From the NCBI RefSeq assembly GCF_027497175.1, contig NZ_CP114901.1, positions 2,790,001 through 2,854,000 on the forward strand: a DNA stretch of 64,000 nt. Reading direction: 5' to 3'. Each line of letters begins with the position of its first letter. The stretch's first letter is position 1. The position numbers and the translations under genes were made by a program. Below the pieces are notes generated by a model. It ran no database searches. It was not told the DNA's origin and was given only the letters and a program-made list of their open reading frames with translations. Origin of the DNA: Verrucosispora sp. WMMD573 (lineage in GTDB: Bacteria; Actinomycetota; Actinomycetes; Mycobacteriales; Micromonosporaceae). Positions 43,716 through 52,717 of the stretch are shown here, one piece after another.

Positions 43716-44654
43716 GTGAGCGTCGCGGGTGTCGGCGAGTTCGGGCTGATCGACCGGGTCACCGCCCGGCTCTCGTACGGCCCGACGGTGCTGCTCGGCC
43801 CCGGTGACGACGCGGCGGTGGTCGCCGCGCCGGACGCCCGGGTGGTCGCCACCACCGATGTGCTGGTCGAGGGGCGCCACTTCCGCCGGGACTGGTCCGG
43901 GGCGCACGACATCGGCCGACGGGCGGCGGCGGCGAACCTCGCCGACGTGGCGGCCATGGGCGCGGAGCCGACCGCCCTGCTGGTGGCGCTCTGCGTGCCG
44001 GGGGATGTCGACACCGGCTGGCTGGAGCAGCTGACCGACGGGCTCGGTGCCGAGGCAGCCGGTGTCGAGGCCAGTGTGGTGGGCGGGGACATGTCGGCCA
44101 GCCCCACGCTTACCATCGCGGTCACCGCGCTCGGCGACCTGGGCGGTCGGTCGCCGGTGACCCGGGCCGGTGCCCGACCCGGTGACCTGCTCGCCCTGGC
44201 CGGTCGCACCGGGTACGCGGCGGCCGGGTTCACCGTGCTCTCCCGTGGCTTCCGGACGCCCCGGCTGCTGGTCGAGGCGTACCGGCGACCGGAGGTGCCC
44301 TACCCGGCCGGACCGCAGGCCGCCCGGCTCGGCGCCACCGCCATGATCGACGTCTCGGACGGGCTGCTGGCCGACCTCGGGCACGTGTCGAAGGCCAGCG
44401 GGGTGGCCATCGACATCACCCGGGACGCCTTCGAGGTGCCGCCGCAGATGCGTGACGCCGCGCAGGCGCTCGGTGTCGACCCGTACGCCTGGCTGTTGGC
44501 CGGTGGCGACGACCACGCGCTGGCCGCGACCTTTCCCCCGGCGACGGCCCTGCCACCGGGCTGGCGGGTGATCGGCCGGGTCGCCGAGGGCTCCGGTGTG
44601 ACGGTGGACGGCCGACCGTTCGACGGACCGGCCGGATGGGACCATTTTCGCTGA
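43716..44654 (+). CDS. thiL: thiamine-monophosphate kinase
   Basis: 312 residues from GTG 43716. Phosphorylates thiamine monophosphate to the active diphosphate. PurM-like ATP-binding fold: GEFGLIDRVTARL, GPGDDAAVVAAPDARVVATTDVLVEGRHFRRDW, GRRAAAANLADVAAMGAEPTALLVALCVP, VVGGDMSASPTLTIAVTALGD, and MIDVSDGLLADLGHVSKASGVAIDI; GGDDHALAATFP is the C-terminal motif. Frame and length are normal. It carries no obvious Shine-Dalgarno because the dispersed repeat lies directly in front of the start. Position near ddl and rpmB is conserved in actinobacteria. Confidence 0.94.
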   Translation: MSVAGVGEFGLIDRVTARLSYGPTVLLGPGDDAAVVAAPDARVVATTDVLVEGRHFRRDWSGAHDIGRRAAAANLADVAAMGAEPTALLVALCVPGDVDTGWLEQLTDGLGAEAAGVEASVVGGDMSASPTLTIAVTALGDLGGRSPVTRAGARPGDLLALAGRTGYAAAGFTVLSRGFRTPRLLVEAYRRPEVPYPAGPQAARLGATAMIDVSDGLLADLGHVSKASGVAIDITRDAFEVPPQMRDAAQALGVDPYAWLLAGGDDHALAATFPPATALPPGWRVIGRVAEGSGVTVDGRPFDGPAGWDHFR

Positions 44655-44703
44655 TCGCAGGCCACCCCGCGGTGCGCCGCCAGCCGCGTCGTACCCTGCA
44701 CGG

Positions 44704-45165
44704 GTGCACGAGATCGAGATCCACCGGGTGCCGTTCGACTCGCCGGAGGCGCGGCGGTTGATCACCGCGACCCTGGCCGACCTGGGCGCCCGGTACGGCG
44801 GCAGCGGCGACGAGACCCCGGTCGACGCGCGCGAGTTCGTTCCACCGGCGGGGGCGTTCCTGGTCGCCCGGATCGACGGTCAGCCCATGGGCTGCGGCGG
44901 CTGGCGCAGCCACGGCGACGAGGCAGCCGAGGTGAAGCGGATGTACACCGCGCCGGAGGCCCGGGGGCGGGGGGTGGCCCGCACGGTGCTGGCGGCCATC
45001 GAGCGCTCGGCCCGTGAGCACGGCCGCCGACGGATCATCCTGGAGTGCGGTGACCGGCAGCCCGAGGCGATCGCGTTGTACAAGGCGGCCGGCTACGAGC
45101 GGATCCCCAACTTCGGCTTCTACGCCGACGAGCCCGGCTGCCTGTCGTTCGGCCGCACGCTCTGA
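44704..45165 (+). CDS. GNAT-family N-acetyltransferase
   Basis: 153 residues, GTG start. Gcn5-related acetyltransferase: acetyl-CoA motif in VKRMYTAPEARGRGVARTVLAAIERSAREHGRRRIILECGDRQPEAIALYKAAGYERIPNFG (Q/RxxGxG/A as ARGRGVA). N-terminal HEIEIHRVPFDSPEARRLITATLADLGARYG. Substrate unknown; small-molecule or protein amines are possible. It starts 49 bases after thiL on the same strand. It is common in this position in Micromonospora-like genomes. Confidence 0.9.
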   Translation: MHEIEIHRVPFDSPEARRLITATLADLGARYGGSGDETPVDAREFVPPAGAFLVARIDGQPMGCGGWRSHGDEAAEVKRMYTAPEARGRGVARTVLAAIERSAREHGRRRIILECGDRQPEAIALYKAAGYERIPNFGFYADEPGCLSFGRTL

Positions 45166-45210
45166 GCATCCGCTCGCAGGGACACCACACCGGCCTGCGG
45201 AACACGACAA

Positions 45211-45240
45211 AACCGGCGAGCCCCGCTGGGCCCGCCGGTT
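45211..45240 (-). terminator. bidirectional terminator between GNAT gene and rpmB
   Basis: AACCGGCG (45211-45218) pairs with CGCCGGTT (45233-45240), with an inner GCCC/GGGC stem. On the reverse strand it is followed by TTTTG, so it is a good rpmB terminator 32 bases past its stop, and it may also end the GNAT transcript. Confidence 0.7.
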
Positions 45241-45271
45241 GCTGACAGTCGTGATGTCGGGTGCTACCGCG

Positions 45272-45463
45272 TCAGGCGCGGGCGACCTTGCCGGCCTTGA
45301 TGCAGGACGTGCAGACCTTCAGCTTCTTGGTCGTGCCGCCACCGGCCGGGGTGCGCACCGACTGGATGTTCGGGTTCCAGCGGCGGTTGGTCCGCCGGTG
45401 CGAGTGGGACACGTTGTGGCCGAAGCCCGGCCCCTTGCCACAGACGTCACACACGCTAGCCAC
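45272..45463 (-). CDS. rpmB: 50S ribosomal protein L28 (zinc-binding form)
   Basis: 63 residues, ATG 45463. [34 protein letters not shown] is the canonical bacterial L28 start. It has two CxxC pairs (CDVC, CTSC), so it is the zinc-containing form; a zinc-free paralogue controlled by Zur is often present elsewhere in actinobacteria. Structural protein of the large subunit. Divergent from the DAK2 gene. Confidence 0.96.
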   Translation of the reverse strand: MASVCDVCGKGPGFGHNVSHSHRRTNRRWNPNIQSVRTPAGGGTTKKLKVCTSCIKAGKVARA

Positions 45464-45680
45464 GGGATACTCCTGGGATTGAAACGTTCATGAGGTCGGC
45501 ACCAGGCGCAGCCCGGGCAACCTGGCCAGGGTACCCGATGCGGAAGTCGCCTGCCCAACCGGGCTCGGCCATTGCCGCCGCGCGGCAGGCGACGCGGACG
45601 GCAGCGGGCCCGCGAACCTGATCCGGACCGCACCCGCCCGGTGCCGGGCGAGTGTCAGCGTACGCCAGTAGGCTGCCACC

Positions 45681-47282
45681 GTGCTGGACACCCTCGACGC
45701 CGCCGCCGTGCGCCGCTGGTGCGCCAGCGGCCTGGCTGCGCTCAAGCGGCACCAGGGTGAGATCGACGAGCTGAACGTCTACCCGGTGCCCGACGGTGAC
45801 ACCGGCACCAACCTGGTACTCACCCTCACCTCCGCGCAGCAGGCGCTGGCGATGGATCTCGACACCCACGCCGACGGCGTCTCGACCGCGCACGGGCACG
45901 CGTTGCGCCTGATGGCCCGGGGCGCCCTGCTCGGCGCGCGGGGCAACTCCGGGGTGATCCTGTCGCAGATCCTGCGGGGTCTCGCCGACACACTGGCGGC
46001 TGCCCCGCAGGTGCGGGGCCGGGAGCTGGCCGCAGCCCTGCGCCAGGCCACCGACGCGGCGTACACGGCGGTGGCCCGCCCGGTGGAGGGCACCCTGCTC
46101 TCCGTGGTCTCGGCCGCCGCCGACGCGGCCGATCAGGCCGGCAGCGACGAGCTGCGCGTGGTGGCCCGGGCGGCGGCCGACGCCGCGGCCGGCGCGCTGG
46201 CCCGCACTCCCGAGCAGCTGCCGGCGCTGGCCCGTGCCGGGGTGGTCGACGCCGGTGGGCAGGGGCTGTGCCTGCTGCTCGACGCCCTGGTCGAGGTGGT
46301 CGCGGGGGAGAGTCCGGTGCGGCCGGCGCCCAGTCTTCCGCCGGTGCGGCCGGCGGTCACCGTCGCCCGGGAGACCGGCTCCCCGGAGTACGCCTACGAG
46401 GTGCAGTTCCTGCTCGACGCCGAGCCCGCCGCGGTGGAGCGGATGCGGGAGACCCTGGCCACGATCGGCGACTCCCTGGTGGTCGTCGGCGACCATGGCA
46501 CCTGGCAGGTCCACGTGCACGTCAACGACGTCGGCGCGGCGATCGAGGCGGGGGTGGTGGCCGGCCGCCCGCACCAGATCGCGGTGACCCGCTTCGTCGA
46601 CCATCCGGAACCCGTACCGCCCCGGTTGCCCGACGGGCGGGCCGCCGTGGTGGTGGCCGCCGGCGCCGGGATCGCCGAGCTGCTCGCCGCCGAGGGAGCG
46701 GTGGTGGTGCCGGGCAACCCCTCGGTCGGGGAGCTGCTCGACGCGGTACGCGCCACCGGGGCGGCACGGGTGGTGGTGCTGCCCAACGACCCGGACGCGC
46801 AGGCGGTGGCGAACCAGGTCGCCGAGGAGGCGGGCCGGCTGGGGGTGGAGGTGGCGGTGGTACCGACCCGGTCACCGGTGCAGGCGCTGGCGGCGCTAGC
46901 CGTGCGCGATCCGCTGCGCCGCTTCGCCGACGACGTGATCGCGATGGCCGAGGCCGCCGGTGCCTGCCGGTACGCGGAGGTGTGCCGGGCCGGCCGCGAG
47001 GCGCTCACCGTCGCCGGCCCGTGCCGTGCCGGTGACGTGCTCGCCCTGGTAGAGGGTGAGGTCAATCTGATCGGCGCCGACCTGGTGGACACCTGCGTCG
47101 CGTTGGTCGACCGGATGCTCGGCGGTGGCGGCGAGCTGGTCACGTTGCTCGTCGGTGCCGACGCGCCCGACGGGTTGGTGGACGCGGTGCGGGCGCACCT
47201 CGCGGCGCGCTGGCCCTTCGTGGAGGTGCAGGCGTACCCGGGCGGGCAACCGCACCATCCCCTGCTGGTCGGTGTCGAATGA
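45681..47282 (+). CDS. DAK2-domain protein (FakA-like fatty acid kinase)
   Basis: 533 residues, GTG start. N-terminal DAK2 nucleotide-binding domain (about 5-205): DELNVYPVPDGDTGTNLVLTLTSAQ, GALLGARGNSGVILSQILRG, GTLLSVVSAAADAADQAG, AGVVDAGGQGLCLLLDAL. The C-terminal part (about 240-533) carries the FakA middle and dimerisation segments (YEVQFLLDAEPAAVERMRETLATIGDSLVVVGDHGTWQVHVHVNDVGAAIE, VEVQAYPGGQPHHPLLVGVE). FakA with a FakB partner phosphorylates exogenous fatty acids; a FakB/DegV-like protein is not in this window. Overlaps recG by 4 bases. In mycobacteria this gene is split in two (Rv2974c/Rv2975c). Confidence 0.9.
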   Translation: MLDTLDAAAVRRWCASGLAALKRHQGEIDELNVYPVPDGDTGTNLVLTLTSAQQALAMDLDTHADGVSTAHGHALRLMARGALLGARGNSGVILSQILRGLADTLAAAPQVRGRELAAALRQATDAAYTAVARPVEGTLLSVVSAAADAADQAGSDELRVVARAAADAAAGALARTPEQLPALARAGVVDAGGQGLCLLLDALVEVVAGESPVRPAPSLPPVRPAVTVARETGSPEYAYEVQFLLDAEPAAVERMRETLATIGDSLVVVGDHGTWQVHVHVNDVGAAIEAGVVAGRPHQIAVTRFVDHPEPVPPRLPDGRAAVVVAAGAGIAELLAAEGAVVVPGNPSVGELLDAVRATGAARVVVLPNDPDAQAVANQVAEEAGRLGVEVAVVPTRSPVQALAALAVRDPLRRFADDVIAMAEAAGACRYAEVCRAGREALTVAGPCRAGDVLALVEGEVNLIGADLVDTCVALVDRMLGGGGELVTLLVGADAPDGLVDAVRAHLAARWPFVEVQAYPGGQPHHPLLVGVE

Positions 47283-49483
47283 CCGCCGATCCGTCCGACC
47301 TGGGCACTCCGTTGAAGAAGCTGGTCGGTGAGAAGACCGCCAAGGCGCTGGCCGGTCACCTCGACCTGCACACCGCGGGCGACCTCATCTACCACTTTCC
47401 CCGCCGCTACGACGAGCGTGGCGAGCACACCGACATCCGTGCGCTGGACGTCGGCGAGCAGGTCACCGTGCTGGCTCAGGTGCAGCGCACCGCCGTACGC
47501 CCGATGCGTCAGCGGCGGGGCAACCTGTTGGAGGTCACCGTCGGCGACGGCTCCGGCGGCAGCCTCACACTCACCTTCTTCGGCAACCAGGCGTGGCGCG
47601 AACGTGAACTGCGCCCAGGCCGGTGGGGGCTGTTCGCCGGGAAGGTCACCGAGTTCCGCGGTCGGCGGCAGCTCAACGGGCCGGAGTACGTCCTGCTGGG
47701 GGAGCAGACCGACACCGAGGTCGCGGCCAGCGAGCAGATCGAGGAGTTCGCCGGGGCGCTCATTCCGGTCTACCCGGCCGCTGCGGCGGTGCCCACCTGG
47801 GTGATCGCCCGCTGCGTCCGGGTGGTGCTGGACACGGTGGCCCCGCCGGAGGATCCGTTGCCGGCGACGGTACGGGCCAGCCGGAGTCTGGTGGGCCTGA
47901 GCATTGCCCTCCGGGAGATCCACCGGCCGTCCAGCCGGGAGGAGCTGTACCGGGCCCGTCGGCGGCTGAAGTGGGACGAGGCGTTCGCCGTACAGGTGAC
48001 CCTGGTCCGGCGCAAGCGGGACGCCGCCGCGTCGCCCGCGCGTCCCCGGCCCGGAACATCAGGTGGTCTGCTCGACGCGTTCGACGCCCGGCTGCCGTAC
48101 GAGCTGACCGCCGGTCAACGTGACGTCGGTGTGGAGATCGCCGCCGACCTCGCCACCGGTCATCCGATGCACCGGCTGTTGCAGGGCGAGGTCGGCTCCG
48201 GCAAGACCGTGGTGGCGCTGCGGGCGATGCTCCAGGTGGTCGACGCGGGCGGGCAGGCCGCACTGCTGGCCCCGACGGAGGTGCTCGCCGCCCAGCATCA
48301 CCGGGGCATGCTCGACCTGCTCGGTCCGCTCGCCCAGGCCGGTGAGCTGGGTGCCGCCGAGCATGCCACCCGGGTGGAACTGGTCACCGGATCGTTGGGC
48401 GCGGCCGCTCGGCGTCGGGTGCTGGCCGAGGTCGCCAGCGGCGCGGCCGGCATCGTGCTGGGCACCCACGCCCTGCTCTACGAGGGGGTCGACTTCGCCG
48501 ATCTGGGTCTGGTCGTGGTCGACGAGCAGCACCGGTTCGGCGTCGAGCAGCGGGACGCGTTGCGGGCCAAGGCGGATCAGCCGCCGCACGTACTGGTGAT
48601 GACCGCCACCCCGATTCCTCGTACGGTGGCCATGACGGTCTACGGCGATCTGGAGATCTCCACCCTGTCCCAACTGCCGCGCGGTCGTTCACCGATCGCC
48701 TCACACGTCGTACCGGCGGCGGAGAAGCCGGCCTTCCTCGATCGCGCCTGGCGGCGGCTGCGGGAGGAGGTGGCCGCCGGCCACCAGGCGTACGTGGTCT
48801 GCCCCCGGATCGGGGACTCGACCTCCGGGGCCGAGGAGGAACCGCCGACGCTCGACGACTCGGAACGGCGGCCACCGCTGGCGGTGACCGAGGTCGCGCC
48901 GTTGCTGGCCGACGGGCCGCTGCACGGTCTGCGGATCGGGGTTCTGCACGGCCGGCTGCCGGCCGACGAGAAGGACGCGGTGATGCGGTCCTTCGCCGCC
49001 GGAGAGCTGGACGTGCTGGTGGCCACCACGGTGGTCGAGGTGGGGGTGGACGTCCCCAACGCGACGATGATGGTGGTGCTGGACGCCGACCGGTTCGGCG
49101 TCTCGCAGCTGCACCAGTTGCGCGGCCGGGTGGGCCGGGGCAGCGCACCCGGGCTCTGTCTGCTGGTGACCGAGGCGGCCGAGGGCAGCGGTGCACGGGA
49201 GCGGCTGGACGCCGTCGCCTCCACCACTGACGGTTTCAAGCTCGCCGAGCTGGACCTGGAACAGCGGCGGGAGGGCGACGTGTTGGGCGCCACCCAGTCC
49301 GGCCGTCGTTCGCACCTGCGCCTGCTGTCGTTGCTGCGCGACGCGGACCTGATCCGGGACGCCCGGGCGGAGGCGATCGCGTTGGTCGAGGAGGATCCGG
49401 AGCTGACCCGGCATCCGGCGCTCGCCGCCTCGGTGGCCGCGCTGGTCGACGCCGACCGCGCCGAGTACCTCGAAAAGGGCTGA
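47279..49483 (+). CDS. recG: ATP-dependent DNA helicase RecG
   Basis: 734 residues; ATG 47279 overlaps the preceding stop. Branch-migration helicase that reverses stalled forks and processes Holliday junctions. N-terminal wedge (OB-fold) domain about 55-165 with DLIYHFPRRYDER near the start. Helicase motif I LLQGEVGSGKTVVAL, Ia LAPTEVLAAQHHRGM, motif II VVVDEQHRFGVEQR, III MTATPIPRTVAMTVYGDLEISTLSQLPRGR, and C-terminal QLRGRVGRGSAPGLCLLVTEA with the RecG tail motif about GDVLGATQSGR. ATP-binding and DNA-binding residues are intact. Confidence 0.96.
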   Translation: MTADPSDLGTPLKKLVGEKTAKALAGHLDLHTAGDLIYHFPRRYDERGEHTDIRALDVGEQVTVLAQVQRTAVRPMRQRRGNLLEVTVGDGSGGSLTLTFFGNQAWRERELRPGRWGLFAGKVTEFRGRRQLNGPEYVLLGEQTDTEVAASEQIEEFAGALIPVYPAAAAVPTWVIARCVRVVLDTVAPPEDPLPATVRASRSLVGLSIALREIHRPSSREELYRARRRLKWDEAFAVQVTLVRRKRDAAASPARPRPGTSGGLLDAFDARLPYELTAGQRDVGVEIAADLATGHPMHRLLQGEVGSGKTVVALRAMLQVVDAGGQAALLAPTEVLAAQHHRGMLDLLGPLAQAGELGAAEHATRVELVTGSLGAAARRRVLAEVASGAAGIVLGTHALLYEGVDFADLGLVVVDEQHRFGVEQRDALRAKADQPPHVLVMTATPIPRTVAMTVYGDLEISTLSQLPRGRSPIASHVVPAAEKPAFLDRAWRRLREEVAAGHQAYVVCPRIGDSTSGAEEEPPTLDDSERRPPLAVTEVAPLLADGPLHGLRIGVLHGRLPADEKDAVMRSFAAGELDVLVATTVVEVGVDVPNATMMVVLDADRFGVSQLHQLRGRVGRGSAPGLCLLVTEAAEGSGARERLDAVASTTDGFKLAELDLEQRREGDVLGATQSGRRSHLRLLSLLRDADLIRDARAEAIALVEEDPELTRHPALAASVAALVDADRAEYLEKG

Positions 49484-49546
49484 CCAGCTTCCGAGCCGCC
49501 GGCCTTCTCGACGCCCTCGCGCCGGTCGCCGGGGCGGGACGGCGAA

Positions 49547-49584
49547 CCGCCCCGGTCACCCGTGGAACGGGGTGACCGGGGCGG
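49547..49584. terminator. bidirectional terminator between recG and the surface protein gene
   Basis: CCGCCCCGGTCACCC (49547-49561) and GGGTGACCGGGGCGG (49570-49584) form a perfect 15-base-pair stem with an 8-base loop, between two convergent genes. Confidence 0.8.
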
Positions 49585-49600
49585 GCACGCTCAGCTCGGC

Positions 49601-51100
49601 TCAGGCGGTGAAGTGGATCCGCCGCCGCCGCGCCATCACGAACAGGACCGCGCCCAGCGCCAGCAGGGCGATCGCGCCCGCGGCGATGCCGCCGGCCGCA
49701 GCGCCGGTCACCGGCAGGCCCGGCTCCTCGCCGCCGCCACCGCCGCCGCAGCCCTCGGGGGCATAGACGACCTCAAGTTCCAGGCCCAGCTCCGGCAGCA
49801 CGACCAGCGCCGCCTCCTCGTCACCGGCCGGGAAGGTGACCTCCTCGGACGAACCCGGTGCGACGGTACGGGTCTCGGTCTTGTCGCCGTAGGTGAACTC
49901 CACCTTGACCGGCATGCCACCCTCCGGGTTCGACGCGGTCAGCCCGAAGGTCTCGCAGTCCGCCTCGGTGGTCACCGTGGGCAGCGGGCAGTCCTCGGGA
50001 CGCTCCCAGGAGTAGGTGCCGTTCTCGATGACCTTGCCGTCGACCAGCACCTCGATCTTGCCGGCGTTCTCGGCGGGCACCACGGTCTCGTTGTCGGCCT
50101 TGCCCGGCGCGACGGTGACGGTCTTGGACCAGCCGTTCTCGGCCCGGACCTCGAACTCGACCGGGTACTTGGAGATCGAACCGTCGTTGCTCAGCGAGAC
50201 GGTGACGCTGCCGTCGCAGGCGGAGGAGAAGGTGGACGCCGGGGTGGTGCAGTTCTTGCTGCCGCCGTTGTACCAGCCCTGCGGGCCCGAGGAGCGGTTG
50301 CCGGGAGCACCCTTGTCGCCGAGCTTCTTGGAGCCGTAGCGCGGGCCGTCCTCGACCAGCGGGTCGATGACCTCGTCGACACCGCCCCAGATCAGGTCGA
50401 CCTGGGTGTGGCAGTCCGGGACACCGACGTTCAGCTCGATCTCGTTCTGACCGGCACCGAGGAAGTCGCTGTCCGGCTCGCCGTAGACGTACTGCGGGGT
50501 GGCGAACTGCGGGCGCGGCGCGAAGTACGACACCAGGGTGAAGTACTGCTTCTCGTCACCGCACAGCGGCAGGTCACCCTCCAGCTTGACCGTCGCCGTG
50601 CCCTTCGGACCGTCGAAGGTGTGGCTGTACTTCGCCTCGCTGGCGTCGACGCACTTCGGCGCCGGGGTGCACGCACCGTCGGCGGCGAGGTCGATGCTGC
50701 CTTCGTTCGTCTGCTTGCGGTTGTTGTCCCACCGGGCCTTCACGATGAGCTTGGCGCTGGCGGTGTCGCCCGGTACCCGCTGCACGGCCTCGACGAAGCC
50801 GCCCTTGGCGATGGCGACACCCTCCAGGGGGACGTTGCCGGCACCCGGGATGAGCACCTCGACCGGGGTCGACGGCTCGGCGGTCACCTGCTTGACGGTG
50901 GCGGCCTTGTTACGTTCGCTGTTGACCACCTTCCACGTGATCACCCGCTCACCACTGAGTTGGTCGCAGACGACGGTGGCGGTGATGGTGGTGTGGTGAG
51001 CGCTGGCGGGGGTGGCCACCGCCGCTGCTCCGGTCAGGCCGATGAGGGCGGCTGCCAGGACAGCCAGCGGCCGCCGCAGCGACAGCTTGGGTCGGATCAC
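49601..51100 (-). CDS. LPXTG-anchored cell surface protein
   Basis: 499 residues, GTG 51100 preceded by CCGGGAGTACGC. Signal peptide (RRPLAVLAAALIGLTGAAAVATPASAHH, cleavage about residue 34), then several beta-sandwich-like repeat domains with scattered cysteines (ACTPAPKCVDASE, VPDCHTQVDLIWGGVDEV, SKNCTTPASTFSSACDGSVTVSLSNDG). The C-terminus has the full sorting signal: LPVTG, a hydrophobic stretch (AAAGGIAAGAIALLALGAVLFVMA), then RRRRIHF. Sortase should cleave after Thr and link it to peptidoglycan. Function unknown; adhesion or surface structure is plausible. No sortase gene is in the window. It is flanked by a terminator and a 342-base promoter region. Confidence 0.88.
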   Translation of the reverse strand: MIRPKLSLRRPLAVLAAALIGLTGAAAVATPASAHHTTITATVVCDQLSGERVITWKVVNSERNKAATVKQVTAEPSTPVEVLIPGAGNVPLEGVAIAKGGFVEAVQRVPGDTASAKLIVKARWDNNRKQTNEGSIDLAADGACTPAPKCVDASEAKYSHTFDGPKGTATVKLEGDLPLCGDEKQYFTLVSYFAPRPQFATPQYVYGEPDSDFLGAGQNEIELNVGVPDCHTQVDLIWGGVDEVIDPLVEDGPRYGSKKLGDKGAPGNRSSGPQGWYNGGSKNCTTPASTFSSACDGSVTVSLSNDGSISKYPVEFEVRAENGWSKTVTVAPGKADNETVVPAENAGKIEVLVDGKVIENGTYSWERPEDCPLPTVTTEADCETFGLTASNPEGGMPVKVEFTYGDKTETRTVAPGSSEEVTFPAGDEEAALVVLPELGLELEVVYAPEGCGGGGGGEEPGLPVTGAAAGGIAAGAIALLALGAVLFVMARRRRIHFTA

Positions 51101-51442
51101 GCGTACTCCCGGGGTGAAGATGCGTCAGGGTCGGCGCGGGCGGGACGGTCGGCGCTGGCGGCACGGCGCCGCGCCTGAGTAAGGGTGCCTCCCTTGCCGA
51201 TGACCGGCGGCGATGCGCCGGCACCGGGCAGACCCTAGCGAGATCGCGAGAAACGAAACAGCCCTCAGGCAAGCTTAAGTGAGATGTTGTCAATTCGAGA
51301 TCATTGATATACCCGCAGTGATCACTCGGGGGCGGCGCGCTCAGCTGTCCCGTCTGGACCGGCCCGCCGCGGCGATGGGGCTCCGTCGGCCCGTGGCCGG
51401 TCCGCTGTCGCGTAGCGTCAGGAAGGTGAGCAGGAGCGAGCG
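51101..51442. other. 342-base divergent intergenic region
   Basis: Between the LPXTG gene (reverse) and rsmD (forward). An AT-rich patch at 51,250-51,320 includes a TTGACA on the reverse strand (51288-51293), a possible -35 for the surface protein gene; no good -10 is visible at standard spacing. GATCATTGATATACCCGCAGTGATCA lies at about 51300-51325 and may be an operator. Near 51,425-51,443 a GAGCGAGCG motif precedes rsmD. No ORF seen. Confidence 0.4.
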
Positions 51443-52006
51443 ATGACCCGCATCGTCGCGGGCAGCCTGGGTGGCCGGCGGATCGCCGCCCCGTCCGGTG
51501 CCGGCACCCGACCCACCTCCGACCGGGTCCGCGAGGCGTTGTTCAGCGCGGTCGAAGCCGAGGTGGACCTCGACGGGGTCCGTTTCGCCGACCTCTACGC
51601 CGGCTCGGGCGCCGTCGGCCTGGAGGCGCTGTCCCGGGGCGCCGCGTACGCGCTGCTGGTCGAGTCCGACCCGCGCGCCGCTCGGGTGATCCGGGAGAAC
51701 CTGACGGCGCTGCGGGTCGGTACGTCGGCCCGACTGGTCACCGGAAAGGTCGCCACCGTGCTGGCCGCCGGTGCGGAGGGTGACCCGTACGGCGTCGTCT
51801 TCGCCGATCCGCCGTACGCCCTGCCCGACGATGGCATCCGCGCGATGCTCGGCGCTCTGCTGGACGGGGGCTGGCTGGCGCCGGAGGCATTGGTGGTGGT
51901 GGAGCGGTCCAGCCGTGGCGGACCGGTCGAGTGGGTGGAAGGCATCACTGGCCAGCGCAGTCGACGGTACGGCGAGACCACCCTTTGGTACGGTCGCCGA
52001 TCATGA
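51443..52006 (+). CDS. rsmD: 16S rRNA (guanine-966-N2)-methyltransferase
   Basis: 187 residues, ATG 51443. TRIVAGSLGGRRIAAPSGAGTRPTSDRVREALFSAVE is the RsmD start; SAM-binding LYAGSGAVGLEALSRGAAYALLVESDPRA; catalytic DPPY in VFADPPYALPDDG. Methylates G966 of 16S rRNA in the 30S subunit. Overlaps coaD by 4 bases, an arrangement widespread in actinobacteria. Confidence 0.95.
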   Translation: MTRIVAGSLGGRRIAAPSGAGTRPTSDRVREALFSAVEAEVDLDGVRFADLYAGSGAVGLEALSRGAAYALLVESDPRAARVIRENLTALRVGTSARLVTGKVATVLAAGAEGDPYGVVFADPPYALPDDGIRAMLGALLDGGWLAPEALVVVERSSRGGPVEWVEGITGQRSRRYGETTLWYGRRS

Positions 52007-52488
52007 GACGTGCGGTGTGTCCCGGATCGTTCGACCCGGTCACCAACGGTCACCTCGACATCGTCGGCCGGGCCAGCCGGCTGTTCGACGAGGTGATCGT
52101 GGGCGTACTGGTGAACCAGTCGAAGAGTGGCCTGTTCACCGTCGAGGAGCGCATCGACATGCTCCGCGAGGTGACCGCCTCCTACGGCAACGTGCGGGTG
52201 GAATCCTTCCGGGGCCTGCTGGTGGACTTCTGCCGGGCGCAGCGGGCGACAGTGCTCATCAAGGGCCTGCGGGCGGTCAGCGACTTCGACTACGAGTTGC
52301 AGATGGCCCAGATGAACATCGGCCTGGCCGGGGTCGAGACGCTGTTCATGCCGACCAACCCGCTCTACTCCTTCCTCTCGTCCAGCCTGGTCAAGGACGT
52401 GGCCAAGTGGGGCGGCGACGTCACGCCCCACGTCCCGGACGTGGTCCGCGACGCCCTCAAAGCCCGCCTGGTCCCCCCACCAGCCTGA
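52003..52488 (+). CDS. coaD: phosphopantetheine adenylyltransferase
   Basis: 161 residues, ATG 52003 overlapping the rsmD stop. Adds AMP from ATP to 4'-phosphopantetheine, the fourth step of coenzyme A synthesis. Signatures: CPGSFDPVTNGHLDIVGRASRLFDEV (TxGH), KGLRAVSDFDYELQMAQMN, and SFLSSSLVKDVAKWGGDVTPHVP (YSFISSS region). Length is standard. Confidence 0.97.
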   Translation: MRRAVCPGSFDPVTNGHLDIVGRASRLFDEVIVGVLVNQSKSGLFTVEERIDMLREVTASYGNVRVESFRGLLVDFCRAQRATVLIKGLRAVSDFDYELQMAQMNIGLAGVETLFMPTNPLYSFLSSSLVKDVAKWGGDVTPHVPDVVRDALKARLVPPPA

Positions 52489-52508
52489 CCACGAGCCGCC
52501 CTCGCATA

Positions 52509-52582
52509 CGCGATCTTGCAGTTCCAGTCGTCCTTCTGTCGCTTCCGATGTGGTTTGCGGGGACGGAAAATGCAAGATCGCG
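52509..52582. repeat. inverted-repeat element, copy 1
   Basis: CGCGATCTTGCA (52509-52520) and TGCAAGATCGCG (52571-52582) are perfect complementary ends of a 74-base unit lying 21 bases after coaD. The same ends recur at 56904-56978. The unit contains no ORF. It looks like a short repetitive extragenic element (REP/MITE-like) or a terminator-like structure; a dispersed role in Micromonospora genomes is inferred. Confidence 0.7.
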
Positions 52583-52717
52583 AGGTGGGGTGGGGCGACA
52601 CGCCCGGGGAGGGGGCGGTGCGGGTTTGGTGGCGGACGACATCATGGGTGAAGCGGGAAACCGGCCGCAGCCCGCATGATGTAGGTCGGCCCGACGAACG
52701 ACAGGAGTGAGGTACCG

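Noticed and set aside
49562..51178. 538-codon forward ORF opposite the LPXTG gene
   Set aside because: Composition is that of an antisense frame (Arg/Gly/His/Val/Leu-rich), with no motif. The reverse gene has signal peptide and LPXTG.
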